Assembly (NCBI GenBank): GCA_021784815.1
Contig: JAJYHK010000013.1
Coordinates: 1-35,479, forward strand
From: a bacterium
Lineage (GTDB): Bacteria; Patescibacteriota; Minisyncoccia; Phycocordibacterales; Phycocordibacteraceae
Length of the DNA stretch: 35,479 nt
Direction of reading: 5' to 3'
The position numbers and the translations under genes are program-made. The notes under the pieces are model-generated. The model worked only from the letters and a program-made list of their open reading frames with translations, was not told the DNA's origin and did not search any database. Shown here one piece after another: positions 20,266 to 30,893 of this stretch (positions are counted from its first letter, which is position 1; each line of letters begins with the position of its first letter).

Positions 20266-21054
20266 CTAGACAGGGTGTGCAGCGCGACGCGCAGCGACGA
20301 GCTCCTGCACGACGTGCTCAAGCTCCCCAATGTCAAATTCCGCCTTTACGAGGTAGGAATCGGCACCGAGTTCCGTGGCGCGCTTGTGGTCTTCGTCCTG
20401 GCTCAGGTTAGTGAACATAAGGATGGCAGTCCGATCGAGCGCATGGTTCGCGCGCAATTTCTCAAGCACATCGAGCCCGGTCATAGCACCGGGCAGTACG
20501 ATATCGAGAATGATCATGTCGGGAACGCTCGACGACACCTCTGCAAGCGCAGCTTCGCCCGACGTCGCGTACCGCGTCGCGAAGTTCTTGCCCAGTACGC
20601 GGCCCGCGATGTTCTGGAGGAATGGGTCGTCTTCAACAAGCAGCACCGTGATATTTTCATGTACCCGAGGATCGGTAATCTTAGCCGCGAGACCCTTTTT
20701 TACCTTTGCAAGAACTTCGTCCACGGAGAAATCCGCCTTCACGATATAGTCGCGCACTCCGAGGCCCATCGCGCGTGAAATCTGAACCGGCTCGCCAGAA
20801 TTAGAGATGATGACAGTCGGCACACGCTCTATGAGCCCCTCCTTGCTCATGTCCTCAAGGATTTCGTAGCCGCTCTTTTCCGGCAATACAATGTCGAGTA
20901 ACAGGAGATCCGGTGAGATGCGGCGGATCGCCTCCATACCTTCGCGGCCGTTTCGCTCCAGGGTTGCCTCGTACCCTTCCGAGGCAAGCGTCTTTACGAG
21001 CAGATCGCCAAGCACTTTATTGTCTTCAATGATGAGAATGCGTTGCTTATCCAT
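20266..21054 (-). CDS. Response regulator with two tandem receiver domains and no output domain
   Basis: REC1 ILIIEDNKVLGDLL...LLLLDIVLPEKSG...YIVKAD; REC2 VLLVEDDPFLQNIA...IILDIVLPGAMTG...YLVKAE. Confidence 0.93.
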   Translation of the reverse strand: MDKQRILIIEDNKVLGDLLVKTLASEGYEATLERNGREGMEAIRRISPDLLLLDIVLPEKSGYEILEDMSKEGLIERVPTVIISNSGEPVQISRAMGLGVRDYIVKADFSVDEVLAKVKKGLAAKITDPRVHENITVLLVEDDPFLQNIAGRVLGKNFATRYATSGEAALAEVSSSVPDMIILDIVLPGAMTGLDVLEKLRANHALDRTAILMFTNLSQDEDHKRATELGADSYLVKAEFDIGELEHVVQELVAARRAAHPV

Positions 21055-21066
21055 GGCTTCATACTA

Positions 21067-21897
21067 TCACACGGCAGTACGATACTGAGGCAGGGTAAAT
21101 GTGAATGTCGAGCCGTGGTATTCCTTACTCGAGAAGGTCAGCACCCCGCCCATACGCTCAACCGTTTCCTGCGCAAGGTACAGGCCGAGACCCGACCCAT
21201 CCGTTACAAGCTTGACGGCGTTCCGAGCGCGGAAAAATTGCTTGAATATATCTGCTTGCTGATCTTCCGGTATACCAATACCCGTGTCAGTAACCGCGGT
21301 CTGCAGAAATTCTCCGGCATGCGCAAGGCGGATCGTGACCTTGCCGCCCGAGGGCGTATATTTGGTTGCATTTTCCACCAGATTCTGCACCACCAGTCGG
21401 ACCTGTTGTACATCAGCACAGGCCATAGCGTCTTTGGTTAGTTCATTTACAAACTCGATGGAGACCTCGCGCTTCGCAGCGATTGGTTCCACATCCAGCA
21501 GGACGCTCTGCACGACCTCGTGGAGGTCAACGGGTCCGAACGCATACTGCACGCGCCCGGTCTCAAGACGGTCGACGCCGAGTAGGTCATTCACGAGCGT
21601 CACTAACCGGACGGTGCTGTCGAGCGATTGCCGCAAGAGAGTCTCCTGCTCCTCGGTGAAGCTGCCCGTGCGTCCGGATAAGAGGTAGCCGAGCGACCAA
21701 CGGACAGCGGAAAGCGGCGTGCGCAGCTGGTGCGCGGCAACAGAGATGAAGCGCGATTTCTGTTCCCCGAGCGTGCGGAGCTGCTCGTTCGCGCGGGCGA
21801 GCTCAATATCGCGTCGCACTAGCATCTGAGCGCTCCTTTCCTGCTGATTAAGAATCCGCTTAAGCTCTTCCGGCGGTACGGCCGCGGGGTCGATCAT
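21067..21897 (-). CDS. Soluble sensor histidine kinase
   Basis: FISVAAHQLRTPLSAVRWSLGYLL H-box; NLVENATKYTPSGG, DTGIGIPEDQQ, DGSGLGLYLAQ; no obvious TM segment. Confidence 0.94.
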   Translation of the reverse strand: MIDPAAVPPEELKRILNQQERSAQMLVRRDIELARANEQLRTLGEQKSRFISVAAHQLRTPLSAVRWSLGYLLSGRTGSFTEEQETLLRQSLDSTVRLVTLVNDLLGVDRLETGRVQYAFGPVDLHEVVQSVLLDVEPIAAKREVSIEFVNELTKDAMACADVQQVRLVVQNLVENATKYTPSGGKVTIRLAHAGEFLQTAVTDTGIGIPEDQQADIFKQFFRARNAVKLVTDGSGLGLYLAQETVERMGGVLTFSSKEYHGSTFTFTLPQYRTAV

Positions 21898-21899
21898 GG

Positions 21900-23090
21900 T
21901 TAGCCGAGGGTAAGGATAACGACCGTTTCGTTGTGGAACTGCGGATTGCAGCGCGCAAAGTCGCGTGTTTCGCCATTAATGGGGGCCTGTTCGCCGTAGG
22001 TGTAAAAACCTGCGAGCGGCACGCCGAAGCCGAGCACGCTCTGGATAGCGGCTATCTCATCCCCCGCCTGCTCGCCGAAGAGCTTGTTGCGCGCAATGCA
22101 ATTGAAAATAAGTACGGCTTTCGGCTGAACACCCAGTTCGGTCTTGGCGTGCTCGGCCGCCTCGCGAGCGACCGCGATGGCGCCGTCGCGACTGCCGAGC
22201 ATGAGCTGCACGGCAGCGCCCTGCGGTACCTCTGCCGCGCAGGTGATCGAGCCATGCTCGTCGACCGAAAGCGGGTCGCGAATGAGATATTCGTGCTGGT
22301 CGGGCACGCGGACGCCAATCGGATAGAGCACCGCGAGGCGCGCCAAGGTCTCTTGTTTGAGCTTCTCGGCTTCTGCGTCCCCAAAGTAATCTCGATAGAG
22401 GTCAATAGCGGGCTTACCGTCAATTTCGTGGATGACCGCACCATCCGCTTTCGTAACCATGCGTGGTAAGCCGATGGGAAGCCAGCCATGGCGCACGCCG
22501 ATACCGAACGAAAACGATCCTCCAAGACCGACACAAACTACCGTGCCGCTGGTGACTTCCCCGTTGAGGTATTGATAGGTCTTCTCAAAGCGGAAATCAT
22601 CACCCGAGGCTCCGCCCACGACCGGGAAATGCTCGCCGAGTACCTTTTGGACCCCTCGAACGGTATCGGCCCCGTTGCCCGCGAGTACATCCGGCATCAT
22701 GATGAACAACTTGAGACCATCTCCTAAAGACTCTTTGACTGCGCGTGCCGCCGCCATGCCAGCCTGTTGCGGGCCGTCTTGAGCAACATCGCCGCGTCCT
22801 ACCGCCACTTGAAGCGCATCTCCAGCCATCACCATTACAACGACCGAGTGTTTAGCGAGCGGGCCGGCGGTAGCGATTTCTCCAGACGAGGATGAGCCTA
22901 TGACGATCGCTTCGCCGGTCACGGAGCGCACACCGCGCAGCAGTTGTTCTTGTACAAATTGAACCGAGGCAAACACAAAGACGAGCTTTGGGCGTATCCC
23001 CCCAAGCTCTTCTACCGCAGCTTGCGCCGCTTCCACTCCTGCAGCGTACCCATCTTCGGCAGCTGATACTCCCACACCAGATGTAATCAT
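21900..23090 (-). CDS. FIST N/C domain sensory protein
   Basis: PKLVFVFASVQFVQEQLLRGVRSVTGEAIVIGSSSSGEI, VVGGASGDDFRF, C-terminal AVLIFNCIARNKLFGEQAGDEIAAIQSVLGFGVPLAGFYTYGEQAP. Confidence 0.88.
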   Translation of the reverse strand: MITSGVGVSAAEDGYAAGVEAAQAAVEELGGIRPKLVFVFASVQFVQEQLLRGVRSVTGEAIVIGSSSSGEIATAGPLAKHSVVVMVMAGDALQVAVGRGDVAQDGPQQAGMAAARAVKESLGDGLKLFIMMPDVLAGNGADTVRGVQKVLGEHFPVVGGASGDDFRFEKTYQYLNGEVTSGTVVCVGLGGSFSFGIGVRHGWLPIGLPRMVTKADGAVIHEIDGKPAIDLYRDYFGDAEAEKLKQETLARLAVLYPIGVRVPDQHEYLIRDPLSVDEHGSITCAAEVPQGAAVQLMLGSRDGAIAVAREAAEHAKTELGVQPKAVLIFNCIARNKLFGEQAGDEIAAIQSVLGFGVPLAGFYTYGEQAPINGETRDFARCNPQFHNETVVILTLG

Positions 23091-23300
23091 ACCTAGTAGA
23101 ATATCAGCTCAGCGCCCAAATGGCGCTACGGCAATACACAATTCGCCTGTACGAGAAGCCCGGCCGGGTTTAAGGGCGTAGCCTTGCTTGTAGTTACCAC
23201 AAAACGGCAGGCCGTTGTTGTTGCCGATAGTCGAACGAGCTTAGCTCCCATGGGCCGAATATCCTAGATTTGGGGCACTTCCGAGCCTTTACGATACCCT

Positions 23301-25952
23301 TCAAGAACGCTTTTTAAGTTTACGAGTATGCAAAATACGTCGGAGATAGCGACCCGTATGCGACCCGTCCGTATCGGCAACTTCTTCAGGCGTTCCTTTT
23401 GCAATAATCTTGCCTCCGGCTTCGCCGCCCTCCGGCCCAAAATCAATCAAGTAATCAGCGCTCTTAATGACGTCGAGGTTGTGCTCGATCACGACAACCG
23501 TATTCCCTCGACGGACAAGCTCCTGGAGAATCTCAATGAGTTTGCGTACGTCCTCGTAGTGAAGGCCGACCGTCGGCTCATCGAGCAAATAGAGCGTCTT
23601 CATGGTCATCGGCCGGTAGAGTTCGCTTGCGATTTTTACACGCTGCGCCTCGCCACCCGAGAGCGTCGTTGCGCTCTGTCCGAGCGTGAGGTATTCAAGA
23701 CCAGTCGAATTGAGCGACTGTAGCCGATCGGCGATGGCGGGGATGTCAACGAAAAATTTCTCCGCCTCCTCAATCGTCAATTGAAGCACTTCGTGAATAT
23801 TCTTGCCGCGATATGTAATTTCAAGCGTCTCCTTCATAAAGCGCGTCCCTTCACAGACATCGCAGGTCACGTAGACCGTGGGCAGGAAATGCATCTCAAC
23901 AGCAATCGAGCCATTGCCCTGGCACGCCTCACAGCGGCCGCCCGGCACGTTGAATGAGAACCGGCCGGGTTTCCAGCCCCGAGAGCGCGCCTCCGCAGTC
24001 GCCGCAAAAAGATCGCGAATATGGGTAAACGCGCCCGTGTAGGTTGCGGGGTTACTACGCGGCGTGCGGCCAATCGGCGATTGGTCTATGAGCACCGCGC
24101 GACTCACATACTCGGTGCCCGTCATCGCGGCGATGTGCTCGAGCTTCGCCTCACGCTTCGCGAAGCGCGCCGCGATATTTCGGTGCAAAATGTCGTACAA
24201 AAAGGTCGACTTCCCCGAACCCGAGACGCCAGTGATGCATACGAGCTTGCCGAGTGGCACGTCGATGTTTTGATTCTCGAGGTTGTGGAGCGTTGCGCCT
24301 TTGATGCGGATCATACCCTTGTCCTTCGTGCGTCGCTCGCTCGGGACGGCGATTTCCTGCTCGTGTCGCAGATAGGATAGCGTGATCGAGCCTGAATCGT
24401 TTTTCGATGCCGTGAGAAGCTCATCGAGCCAGCCATGTGCAACCACGTTGCCGCCATGCACGCCCGCTCCCGGACCGATGTCGACAATATAGTCTGCGGC
24501 GTAAATAGTATCCTCGTCGTGTTCGACGATTATGATCGTGTTGCCGAGCTCCTTGAGGGTTAGGAGCGTTTGAATAAGCCGGTCGTTGTCACGCTGATGG
24601 AGGCCGATAGTCGGCTCATCAAGTACGTAGAGCGCGCCCGTGAGCCCACTGCCGAGCTGCGAAGCGAGTCTGATCCGCTGCGCCTCCCCGCCTGAGAGGG
24701 TTGCTGCGCTGCGATCAAGCGTAAGATAGTCGAGTCCGATGTCGAGCATGAAAGTGAGCCGACTGCTGATTTCCTTAAGCACGGGCACCGCTATATCTCG
24801 CCGCATTTCTGAAAGTTCTATGGAATCAACAAACTGTTTCGCATCAGCGATCGACATACCAACAAAATCAACGATGTTTTCCCCCAATCCTGTTTCCTTG
24901 CCGCTCTTGAGGTACACGCGCAGCGCCTCAGGGCGGAGGCGCTTCCCTTCGCACACCGGGCACGACTTTTCCGAAAAAAGCGATTCCGTGCCGAGACCGT
25001 TACAAGCCGCGCACGCGCCGTAGGGCGAGTTGAAAGAGAAGAGCCGCGGTTCAACCTCGGGGAACGAGGCGCCGTCTTCGGGACAAATGAACTTAGACGA
25101 AAGTGTTTCCGTCGAGCCGTCCGCATGCTTGATCTTTACCAAGCCGTCGGCTTCTTTGAGCGCAATTTCGAGCGCCTCGGAGAGGCGCTCGCGGGCGGCG
25201 GGTGCGGAACGTTCAAATTCAGACACGAAAATCTGATCCACCGCGGCATCTATGTCGTGCCGCTTGTTGCGGTCGAGGACGATTTTTTCGCGCAGGGAAT
25301 GCTTTATTCCGTCAACGAGTACCGTCTCAAAACCCTTGCTAAGAAGATCGTAGAGCAACTGATAATACTCGCCTTTGCGGCCGACTACCACCGGCGCATA
25401 GACGGCGACTGCACTTTTATCGACCGGCACGCCCTTCACCGATTCCGCTGCACCATGCGCGCGCCGTTTCTCGATAGTTGTCATGACCATTTTTATCATT
25501 TCTTCCTTCGATAGCCGAACGATAGGGACGTCGTGGTTGACGCAGTACGGCTGCCCCGCACGCGCATAGAGTACGCGCAGATAGTCGTAAATCTCGGTCA
25601 CCGTCGCCACGGTCGAGCGCGGGTTGTTGGAGCGGCTTTTCTGGTCGATCGAGATCGCGGGCGAAAGCCCGTCGATCTCATCAACATCGGGTTTGCTCAT
25701 CTGATTAAGGAATTGGCGCGCGTACGCCGAAAGGCTCTCTACGTACCGCCGCTGTCCCTCCGCAAAGATAGTGTCGAACGCGAGCGAAGATTTTCCTGAG
25801 CCGGAGAGGCCGGTGATGACCGTCATGGCGCCACGCGGCATATCCACGGAAATGTTCTTCAGGTTGTGCGTGCGCGCGCCTTTGATGGAAACCCAGTCGC
25901 TCCCATGACGATGGCCATGGGCATGCACTTTGTTCGTCTTTTTTGCTGTCAT
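23301..25952 (-). CDS. uvrA: Excinuclease ABC subunit A
   Basis: [91 protein letters not shown]. True start is the internal ATG at 25952. Confidence 0.98.
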   Translation of the reverse strand: MTAKKTNKVHAHGHRHGSDWVSIKGARTHNLKNISVDMPRGAMTVITGLSGSGKSSLAFDTIFAEGQRRYVESLSAYARQFLNQMSKPDVDEIDGLSPAISIDQKSRSNNPRSTVATVTEIYDYLRVLYARAGQPYCVNHDVPIVRLSKEEMIKMVMTTIEKRRAHGAAESVKGVPVDKSAVAVYAPVVVGRKGEYYQLLYDLLSKGFETVLVDGIKHSLREKIVLDRNKRHDIDAAVDQIFVSEFERSAPAARERLSEALEIALKEADGLVKIKHADGSTETLSSKFICPEDGASFPEVEPRLFSFNSPYGACAACNGLGTESLFSEKSCPVCEGKRLRPEALRVYLKSGKETGLGENIVDFVGMSIADAKQFVDSIELSEMRRDIAVPVLKEISSRLTFMLDIGLDYLTLDRSAATLSGGEAQRIRLASQLGSGLTGALYVLDEPTIGLHQRDNDRLIQTLLTLKELGNTIIIVEHDEDTIYAADYIVDIGPGAGVHGGNVVAHGWLDELLTASKNDSGSITLSYLRHEQEIAVPSERRTKDKGMIRIKGATLHNLENQNIDVPLGKLVCITGVSGSGKSTFLYDILHRNIAARFAKREAKLEHIAAMTGTEYVSRAVLIDQSPIGRTPRSNPATYTGAFTHIRDLFAATAEARSRGWKPGRFSFNVPGGRCEACQGNGSIAVEMHFLPTVYVTCDVCEGTRFMKETLEITYRGKNIHEVLQLTIEEAEKFFVDIPAIADRLQSLNSTGLEYLTLGQSATTLSGGEAQRVKIASELYRPMTMKTLYLLDEPTVGLHYEDVRKLIEILQELVRRGNTVVVIEHNLDVIKSADYLIDFGPEGGEAGGKIIAKGTPEEVADTDGSHTGRYLRRILHTRKLKKRS

Positions 25953-26013
25953 GCAAATAAGCTGCCCGTGGCGGGGCAGAGAGGGCCACACTATACCACG
26001 GGCTCCAGAAACC

Positions 26014-27633
26014 TCATACGGTGTGCGAGACCTGCGCGGGGACGGGGACGGTGAGCGTAGCGTGCGTACCGCCCGACGCGTTCGGCACGAGACGAACCGT
26101 ACCCCCATGCGCGTGCGCAATCGATTGTGCGATATAGAGCCCGAGGCCGGATCCGTCCGTAACCATGCGGCGCGCATACTCGCTACGGAAAAAGCGCTCA
26201 AAGAGATGCGCTTGATCCTCTGGGCGTATGCCGATACCTGTATCGAGAACCTCGATACGCGCGCTCCCTGTCGATTGAACGAGCCGCACTCTGACCGACC
26301 CCCCGCTCGGGGTATATTTAAGCGCGTTATCGAGCAGGTTCTCAATGGCCATAGTGAACCGGTCGCGATCGAAGCGTGCTGGAACAGCTTCCGCAGGGAG
26401 CTCGATCAATAGCGTGACCTTTTTCTGATCGGCCTCATGCGCGAACGCCGCGCTAACCGAACGTACGACCTCTCGAAGATCGCCCTCTGCAAACGAGTAC
26501 GGCGCGTCGCTGTTCTCGGCGCAAGCTGCGCGCAAAAGGTCATCAACGAGGTCAGTCATGTGCTTCGCTGCCTCGTTCCCCTTCACCACAAGCTCTCGAT
26601 TCTCGGGTGAAAGCGACGCATCGGCGCCGAGCAGACTAAGTACCCAGCGCACGGCGGAGAGCGGGGTTCGGAGCTGATGAGCGGCAACGCTGACGAACTC
26701 CGATTTCGCTCGATCGATCGTGAGCCGGGCGAGCTTCTTCTGCGTGCGCATTTCGACTACGACCGATCGCAAGAGAAAAACGCCGAGGAGGAGCACCACG
26801 GCGAAGAGTGCGAGATCCGGAATGGCAGCGGCAAGCGTCGGATCGAGGAGGACACGGAAGAAGGTAAGGCTCCAGAGCGCAAAGACGAGCACCTGCGCCG
26901 CGGCGACCTGGAGATTGAGGAGCCGATACCGCTGCATCGCGTAGAGCACCGCGAAGACGAAAATCGGGTACCCAAGGTCCCCTATTACGGGATAGAACGG
27001 TACTCCGTACCACGAAGTAAACCTCGTACCGCCGAATACAAAACCAAGCGTCATGCTCGCGAAAAGGATCTGCCCGCGTCGGCGATCCAACGGATCACTC
27101 CCCGCATGAGCGCGGACTACAAGCAATATCGCGGAAAACACGGTGATAGCTATGTAGTAGCCGATAAGTACGCCCATCAGCGGACCTGCGCGGGGAGCGA
27201 GCACTACCTGGGTCGATCCGCTAACTATCCCCACTACAAGGTGCGTCCCAAGAAGCAAATCGCTCGCGAGCACCGCAAGGAGCGCGGCGCCCCCAGCATA
27301 CCCGATGTTAACCAGTATTTGTGTCACGCGACGAAGCGGTACGCGCTCGGTTAGGTACGCGACTGCAAAGTGGAGCTCGGCGAGGTTGAGGCACACGATG
27401 CCCACCACCGAGAGAGCTCGCAGCTCCCGAGCAGCCCACGGGCTAGCGCTCAGGTAGTAAAAGAAGCCAAACCACGCCCAGAGCATGCTCGCGAGCAAGA
27501 TGAGCACGAGCGAAATGCCGAGACGCTCCTTACGCGCGCTCAAGAAGACAAAGAGAGTAAGCACCGTCGCGAGAAATGCAGCAACCCCGATACCGCTCGA
27601 TTGTACGAGTGCCGGACTGAAAACCAGACCCAT
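26014..27633 (-). CDS. Membrane sensor histidine kinase with N-terminal 7TM-like region
   Basis: Multiple hydrophobic N-terminal segments, FVSVAAHQLRTPLSAVRWVLSLL, NLLDNALKYTPSGG, DGSGLGLYIAQSIAHAHGG. Confidence 0.92.
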   Translation of the reverse strand: MGLVFSPALVQSSGIGVAAFLATVLTLFVFLSARKERLGISLVLILLASMLWAWFGFFYYLSASPWAARELRALSVVGIVCLNLAELHFAVAYLTERVPLRRVTQILVNIGYAGGAALLAVLASDLLLGTHLVVGIVSGSTQVVLAPRAGPLMGVLIGYYIAITVFSAILLVVRAHAGSDPLDRRRGQILFASMTLGFVFGGTRFTSWYGVPFYPVIGDLGYPIFVFAVLYAMQRYRLLNLQVAAAQVLVFALWSLTFFRVLLDPTLAAAIPDLALFAVVLLLGVFLLRSVVVEMRTQKKLARLTIDRAKSEFVSVAAHQLRTPLSAVRWVLSLLGADASLSPENRELVVKGNEAAKHMTDLVDDLLRAACAENSDAPYSFAEGDLREVVRSVSAAFAHEADQKKVTLLIELPAEAVPARFDRDRFTMAIENLLDNALKYTPSGGSVRVRLVQSTGSARIEVLDTGIGIRPEDQAHLFERFFRSEYARRMVTDGSGLGLYIAQSIAHAHGGTVRLVPNASGGTHATLTVPVPAQVSHTV

Positions 27634-27791
27634 GCCTCTAAGCGTAACATGCGTGCCGGTCCCTCCTGCGGACGCATGTGTCTATAAAAATGAGCGACGG
27701 CCTGCCTGCCTGTTTACATTGTTAGAAAATATGATAGCGTGTGCTACGGACGCTCACTTATGGGAGTCCATAACTCACAGGAGGATACGAC

Positions 27792-28355
27792 GTGCCCAGT
27801 ATCTCGCGGCTCGCGGAGCGAGCCAAAGTTGCCGCATTCGGCCTTGCGGCCGCCGCGCTCTTGGCCATCGGCCTCGGCACGGTACCCGCATGGGCGACGC
27901 CCATCAGCCAGGAGTTCAACGAGTCCGGCATCGGGTCTTTCGGCAGCGTGCTGGTATACTCGCCCGACGGTGGGACAATGTCGCTCGCGGCGGTGGGAGC
28001 GCCCTGGTCGGCCCATGCGAACGGCAACGTCGCGTGGCTCGAAGGGTCTGCGCTTACGTCCCTGAACTTCATGATGAACGCGAACGTACCGGTTCCCACG
28101 GACCTTTTCTTCGCGGCGTTCGCTGACGGCATCGGCTCGACCGTGCTCGATACGGCGAATGTCGACTATAACGCTGCCGGCCAGCTGACCATCACCGACC
28201 CCGCGAACGACAGCGGGCCGCAGCTCGTGGCGGCGCTGAACGCCGTGCCGGAGCCCGGCAGCCTCGCGCTGCTCGGCGTTGGTCTGCTCGGACTCGGCCT
28301 CGCGGTCGGTCGCCGCCGCAAGGCAACCACCAGCGTTCTGCCGGCCAGCGTCTGA
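27792..28355 (+). CDS. PEP-CTERM sorting-domain exported protein
   Basis: GTG start with AGGAGGA SD; signal peptide AERAKVAAFGLAAAALLAIGLGTVPAWA; C-terminal VPEPGSLALLGVGLLGLGLAVGRRRK tripartite PEP-CTERM signal. Confidence 0.85.
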   Translation: MPSISRLAERAKVAAFGLAAAALLAIGLGTVPAWATPISQEFNESGIGSFGSVLVYSPDGGTMSLAAVGAPWSAHANGNVAWLEGSALTSLNFMMNANVPVPTDLFFAAFADGIGSTVLDTANVDYNAAGQLTITDPANDSGPQLVAALNAVPEPGSLALLGVGLLGLGLAVGRRRKATTSVLPASV

Positions 28356-28379
28356 CGACGATCCCTGGACTAACAACAC

Positions 28380-28407
28380 GGGCCTGCATCCTTCGGGATG
28401 CAGGCCC
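28380..28407 (+). terminator. Rho-independent terminator with C(TTCG)G loop
   Basis: gggcctgcatcc-ttcg-ggatgcaggccc followed by ggctcttttctttt. Confidence 0.88.
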
Positions 28408-28429
28408 GGCTCTTTTCTTTTGATGTCTT

Positions 28430-30472
28430 TTAATGCAACGGCTTGCGCATGCGCGCAGGCTTTTTTGGTTTCGTGCCTTCGAGCTCGTACAGCTCATCGC
28501 GAATGAGCGCCGCAGTCTCGAAGTCGAGCCGCTCGACTGCGTCCGCCATCTCTCGACGTTTTGCTTCAATAAACGCCTTCGGGTCGTCTTTGTATGCGAG
28601 CTTGTCGAGCACAAGGAGCTCGCCCACGGTCTTTTGGTGCTCGCTCCGCATCGTCTCGGCAATGTCGCGGATCTCTTTTTTAACCGTTTGCGGGGTAATG
28701 CCGTGTTCCCGGTTGTAGGCGAGCTGCTGTTCGCGGCGTCGATTCGTTTCGCCAATGGCCCGCTCAAGCGAACCGGTCATCACGTCGGCATACAGGATGA
28801 CCCGCCCCAGCACATTACGCGCCGCACGGCCGATCGTTTGAATGAGGCTCGTCTCGCTGCGCAAAAAACCCTCCTTGTCGGCGTCGAGAATGCCGACCAG
28901 TTCGACCTCGGGCAGGTCGAGCCCCTCGCGCAGGAGGTTGACTCCGACCAGGATATCAAACTGGCCGCGCCGGAACTTCGTGAGGATGTCGATGCGGTCG
29001 ATCGTTTTGACGTCCGAGTGGAGGTATTCGGCCTTGATCTTGCGGTCGCGCAGGAAAGCCGCAAGGTCCTCGGCCATCTGCTTGGTCAAGGTCGTTGCCA
29101 GCACACGGCCGCCGTTTTTAATCGTTTTGTCCGCTTCCTCTATGAAGTCCGCTACCTGGCCCGAATAGCCCGTATGCTCGACGATGCCGCGCACGACGAG
29201 CTCCGGATCAACGAGACCGGTAGGACGAATGATCTGCTCTACCATCTGCGTAGAATGTTCTCGCTCGTAGACGCCCGGCGTCGCGCTCGTATAAATGCTT
29301 TCGCCAACGCGCTCCTCAAACTCTTCAAAGGTAAGCGGGCGGTTGTCGCGGGCGCTCGGGAGGCGAAATCCGTGCTCAATGAGCACATCTTTGCGGGAAC
29401 GATCTCCCGCGTACATACCGCCAATCTGCGGGATCGTCACGTGCGATTCGTCGATGACCGTCAGGAAGCCGGGATCACAGCGCTTGAAATAGTCGAGCAG
29501 CGTGTATGGCGGTTCGTCCGGCTTGCGGCCGTCGAAGTGGCGCGAGTAGTTCTCGATGCCGTTCGTGTAGCCAAGTTCGCGAATGAGCGCAATGTCGTGG
29601 AGCGTACGCCGCTTCAAGCGTTCCGCTTCAAGCGGCTTTTCTTCCCGCTTGAACTTGGCGAGTTGCTCGTCAAGCTCTTCCTTGATGTCCCGGAGCGCAC
29701 GGTCGCGCTCCTCCTCGTTCGTCACGAAGTGTTTGGCGGGAAAGACAAAGAGCGACTCCGGTTGGCGTACTTTGGCGCGCGATATCGGATCGAGCTGCTC
29801 AATGCGTTCGATCTCGGTTCCGGAGAAAGTAACACGATAGAGCGCTCGCTCGTTGACCGGCATGAACTCGAGCGCGTTCCCTATCGCCCGCAGTTGGCCT
29901 GGCTCTAGATCGGCAGTCGTACGCTCGAAGTAAATGCCGATAAGTTTGCGAATGAGCGACGCGCGATCTTCGTCAGCGCCCGCGGCGATCTTGACATGCA
30001 CTTTCTCATATTCCTCAGGCGAGCCGAGGCCGTATATCGCAGAAACCGATGCGACGATGATGACATCCTTGCGCGTGAGGAGCGCCTGGGTCGCCGCGTG
30101 GCGGAGCCGGTCGATCTCGGCGTTCACCATCGCCTCTTTCTCGATATAGGTATCCGAATGCGCGATATACGCTTCCGGCTGGTAGTAATCGTAGTAGGAG
30201 ACGAAGTAGTGGACCGCGTTCTCCGGAAAGAATTCTCGGTACTCCTGCGCGAGCTGAGCGGCAAGCGTCTTATTGTGAGCGAGCACAAGGGTCGGCTTCT
30301 CGCGCCGCGCGATGATGTTTGCGACCGTGAACGTCTTGCCCGAGCCGGTCACCCCGAGAAGCGTCTGCTGACGCATTCCTTTTTCGAGTCCCGCGGTAAG
30401 GGCCGTAATTGCGGCCGGCTGGTCGCCGGCCGGCGGAAAGGGCGTCTGCAGCGTAAATACTTGACGCGTCAT
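28430..30472 (-). CDS. uvrB: Excinuclease ABC subunit B
   Basis: [51 protein letters not shown]-terminal UVR motif [18 protein letters not shown]. Confidence 0.98.
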   Translation of the reverse strand: MTRQVFTLQTPFPPAGDQPAAITALTAGLEKGMRQQTLLGVTGSGKTFTVANIIARREKPTLVLAHNKTLAAQLAQEYREFFPENAVHYFVSYYDYYQPEAYIAHSDTYIEKEAMVNAEIDRLRHAATQALLTRKDVIIVASVSAIYGLGSPEEYEKVHVKIAAGADEDRASLIRKLIGIYFERTTADLEPGQLRAIGNALEFMPVNERALYRVTFSGTEIERIEQLDPISRAKVRQPESLFVFPAKHFVTNEEERDRALRDIKEELDEQLAKFKREEKPLEAERLKRRTLHDIALIRELGYTNGIENYSRHFDGRKPDEPPYTLLDYFKRCDPGFLTVIDESHVTIPQIGGMYAGDRSRKDVLIEHGFRLPSARDNRPLTFEEFEERVGESIYTSATPGVYEREHSTQMVEQIIRPTGLVDPELVVRGIVEHTGYSGQVADFIEEADKTIKNGGRVLATTLTKQMAEDLAAFLRDRKIKAEYLHSDVKTIDRIDILTKFRRGQFDILVGVNLLREGLDLPEVELVGILDADKEGFLRSETSLIQTIGRAARNVLGRVILYADVMTGSLERAIGETNRRREQQLAYNREHGITPQTVKKEIRDIAETMRSEHQKTVGELLVLDKLAYKDDPKAFIEAKRREMADAVERLDFETAALIRDELYELEGTKPKKPARMRKPLH

Positions 30473-30514
30473 CGTCTAAATGTACGATACTCACAGTTTT
30501 TTGTACAAAACGGA

Positions 30515-30874
30515 ATGGGAATGAGGTGCTCCGTGACCGCTACTGTTGTCGTGCTCAATCTTCCTCCTGCCCGCGAGCGGCAGGTTCTACTCGCCAAGCA
30601 GATGCTTGCACCGCACTGGAGATTGTTACAATCCGACCTTGTCGAATGGCGGGAAATAGAATCCTCCATTATGGCCAAGGTCCGCAACGCGCTTCACCGC
30701 CACGAATCTCCCGATGCGCCCACCAAAGCGCTGGATAATTTCGTATCTATCCTCTCAGAAACCAGTGCCGCGTTCGAACGTGTTGTGCATCTACCATGGC
30801 AACATTGCGTTGCCGAGGCCACAAAGCATTTTGGCGAATCGGCGGTTCAGGCAGCGCTCCGTTCCCTTGAATAA
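30515..30874 (+). CDS. Hypothetical protein
   Basis: ORF tail MGMRCSVTATVVVLNLPPARERQVLLAKQMLAPHW...; divergent from uvrB, followed by a terminator. Start ambiguous (30515, 30521 or GTG 30533). Confidence 0.5.
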   Translation: MGMRCSVTATVVVLNLPPARERQVLLAKQMLAPHWRLLQSDLVEWREIESSIMAKVRNALHRHESPDAPTKALDNFVSILSETSAAFERVVHLPWQHCVAEATKHFGESAVQAALRSLE

Positions 30875-30893
30875 ACACCGTGCGCGGCGCTTG

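Noticed and set aside
25030-25100. UvrA first zinc motif reads CPED instead of CxxC
   Set aside because: Similar variants are known to me in other bacterial UvrA proteins (e.g. Actinobacteria-type), so not clearly unusual.
25953-26345. N-terminal extension of the uvrA ORF
   Set aside because: Overlaps the histidine kinase C-terminus and is Arg/Ser-rich; homology begins after MTAKKTNKV at 25952.
27744-28379. 211-aa minus-strand ORF opposite the PEP-CTERM gene
   Set aside because: Arg/Gly-rich antisense translation; the plus frame has SD, signal peptide, PEP-CTERM and terminator.
28433-29908. 491-aa plus-strand ORF opposite uvrB
   Set aside because: Antisense shadow of a confidently identified gene; no recognisable domains and GC-rich codon bias explains the open frame.
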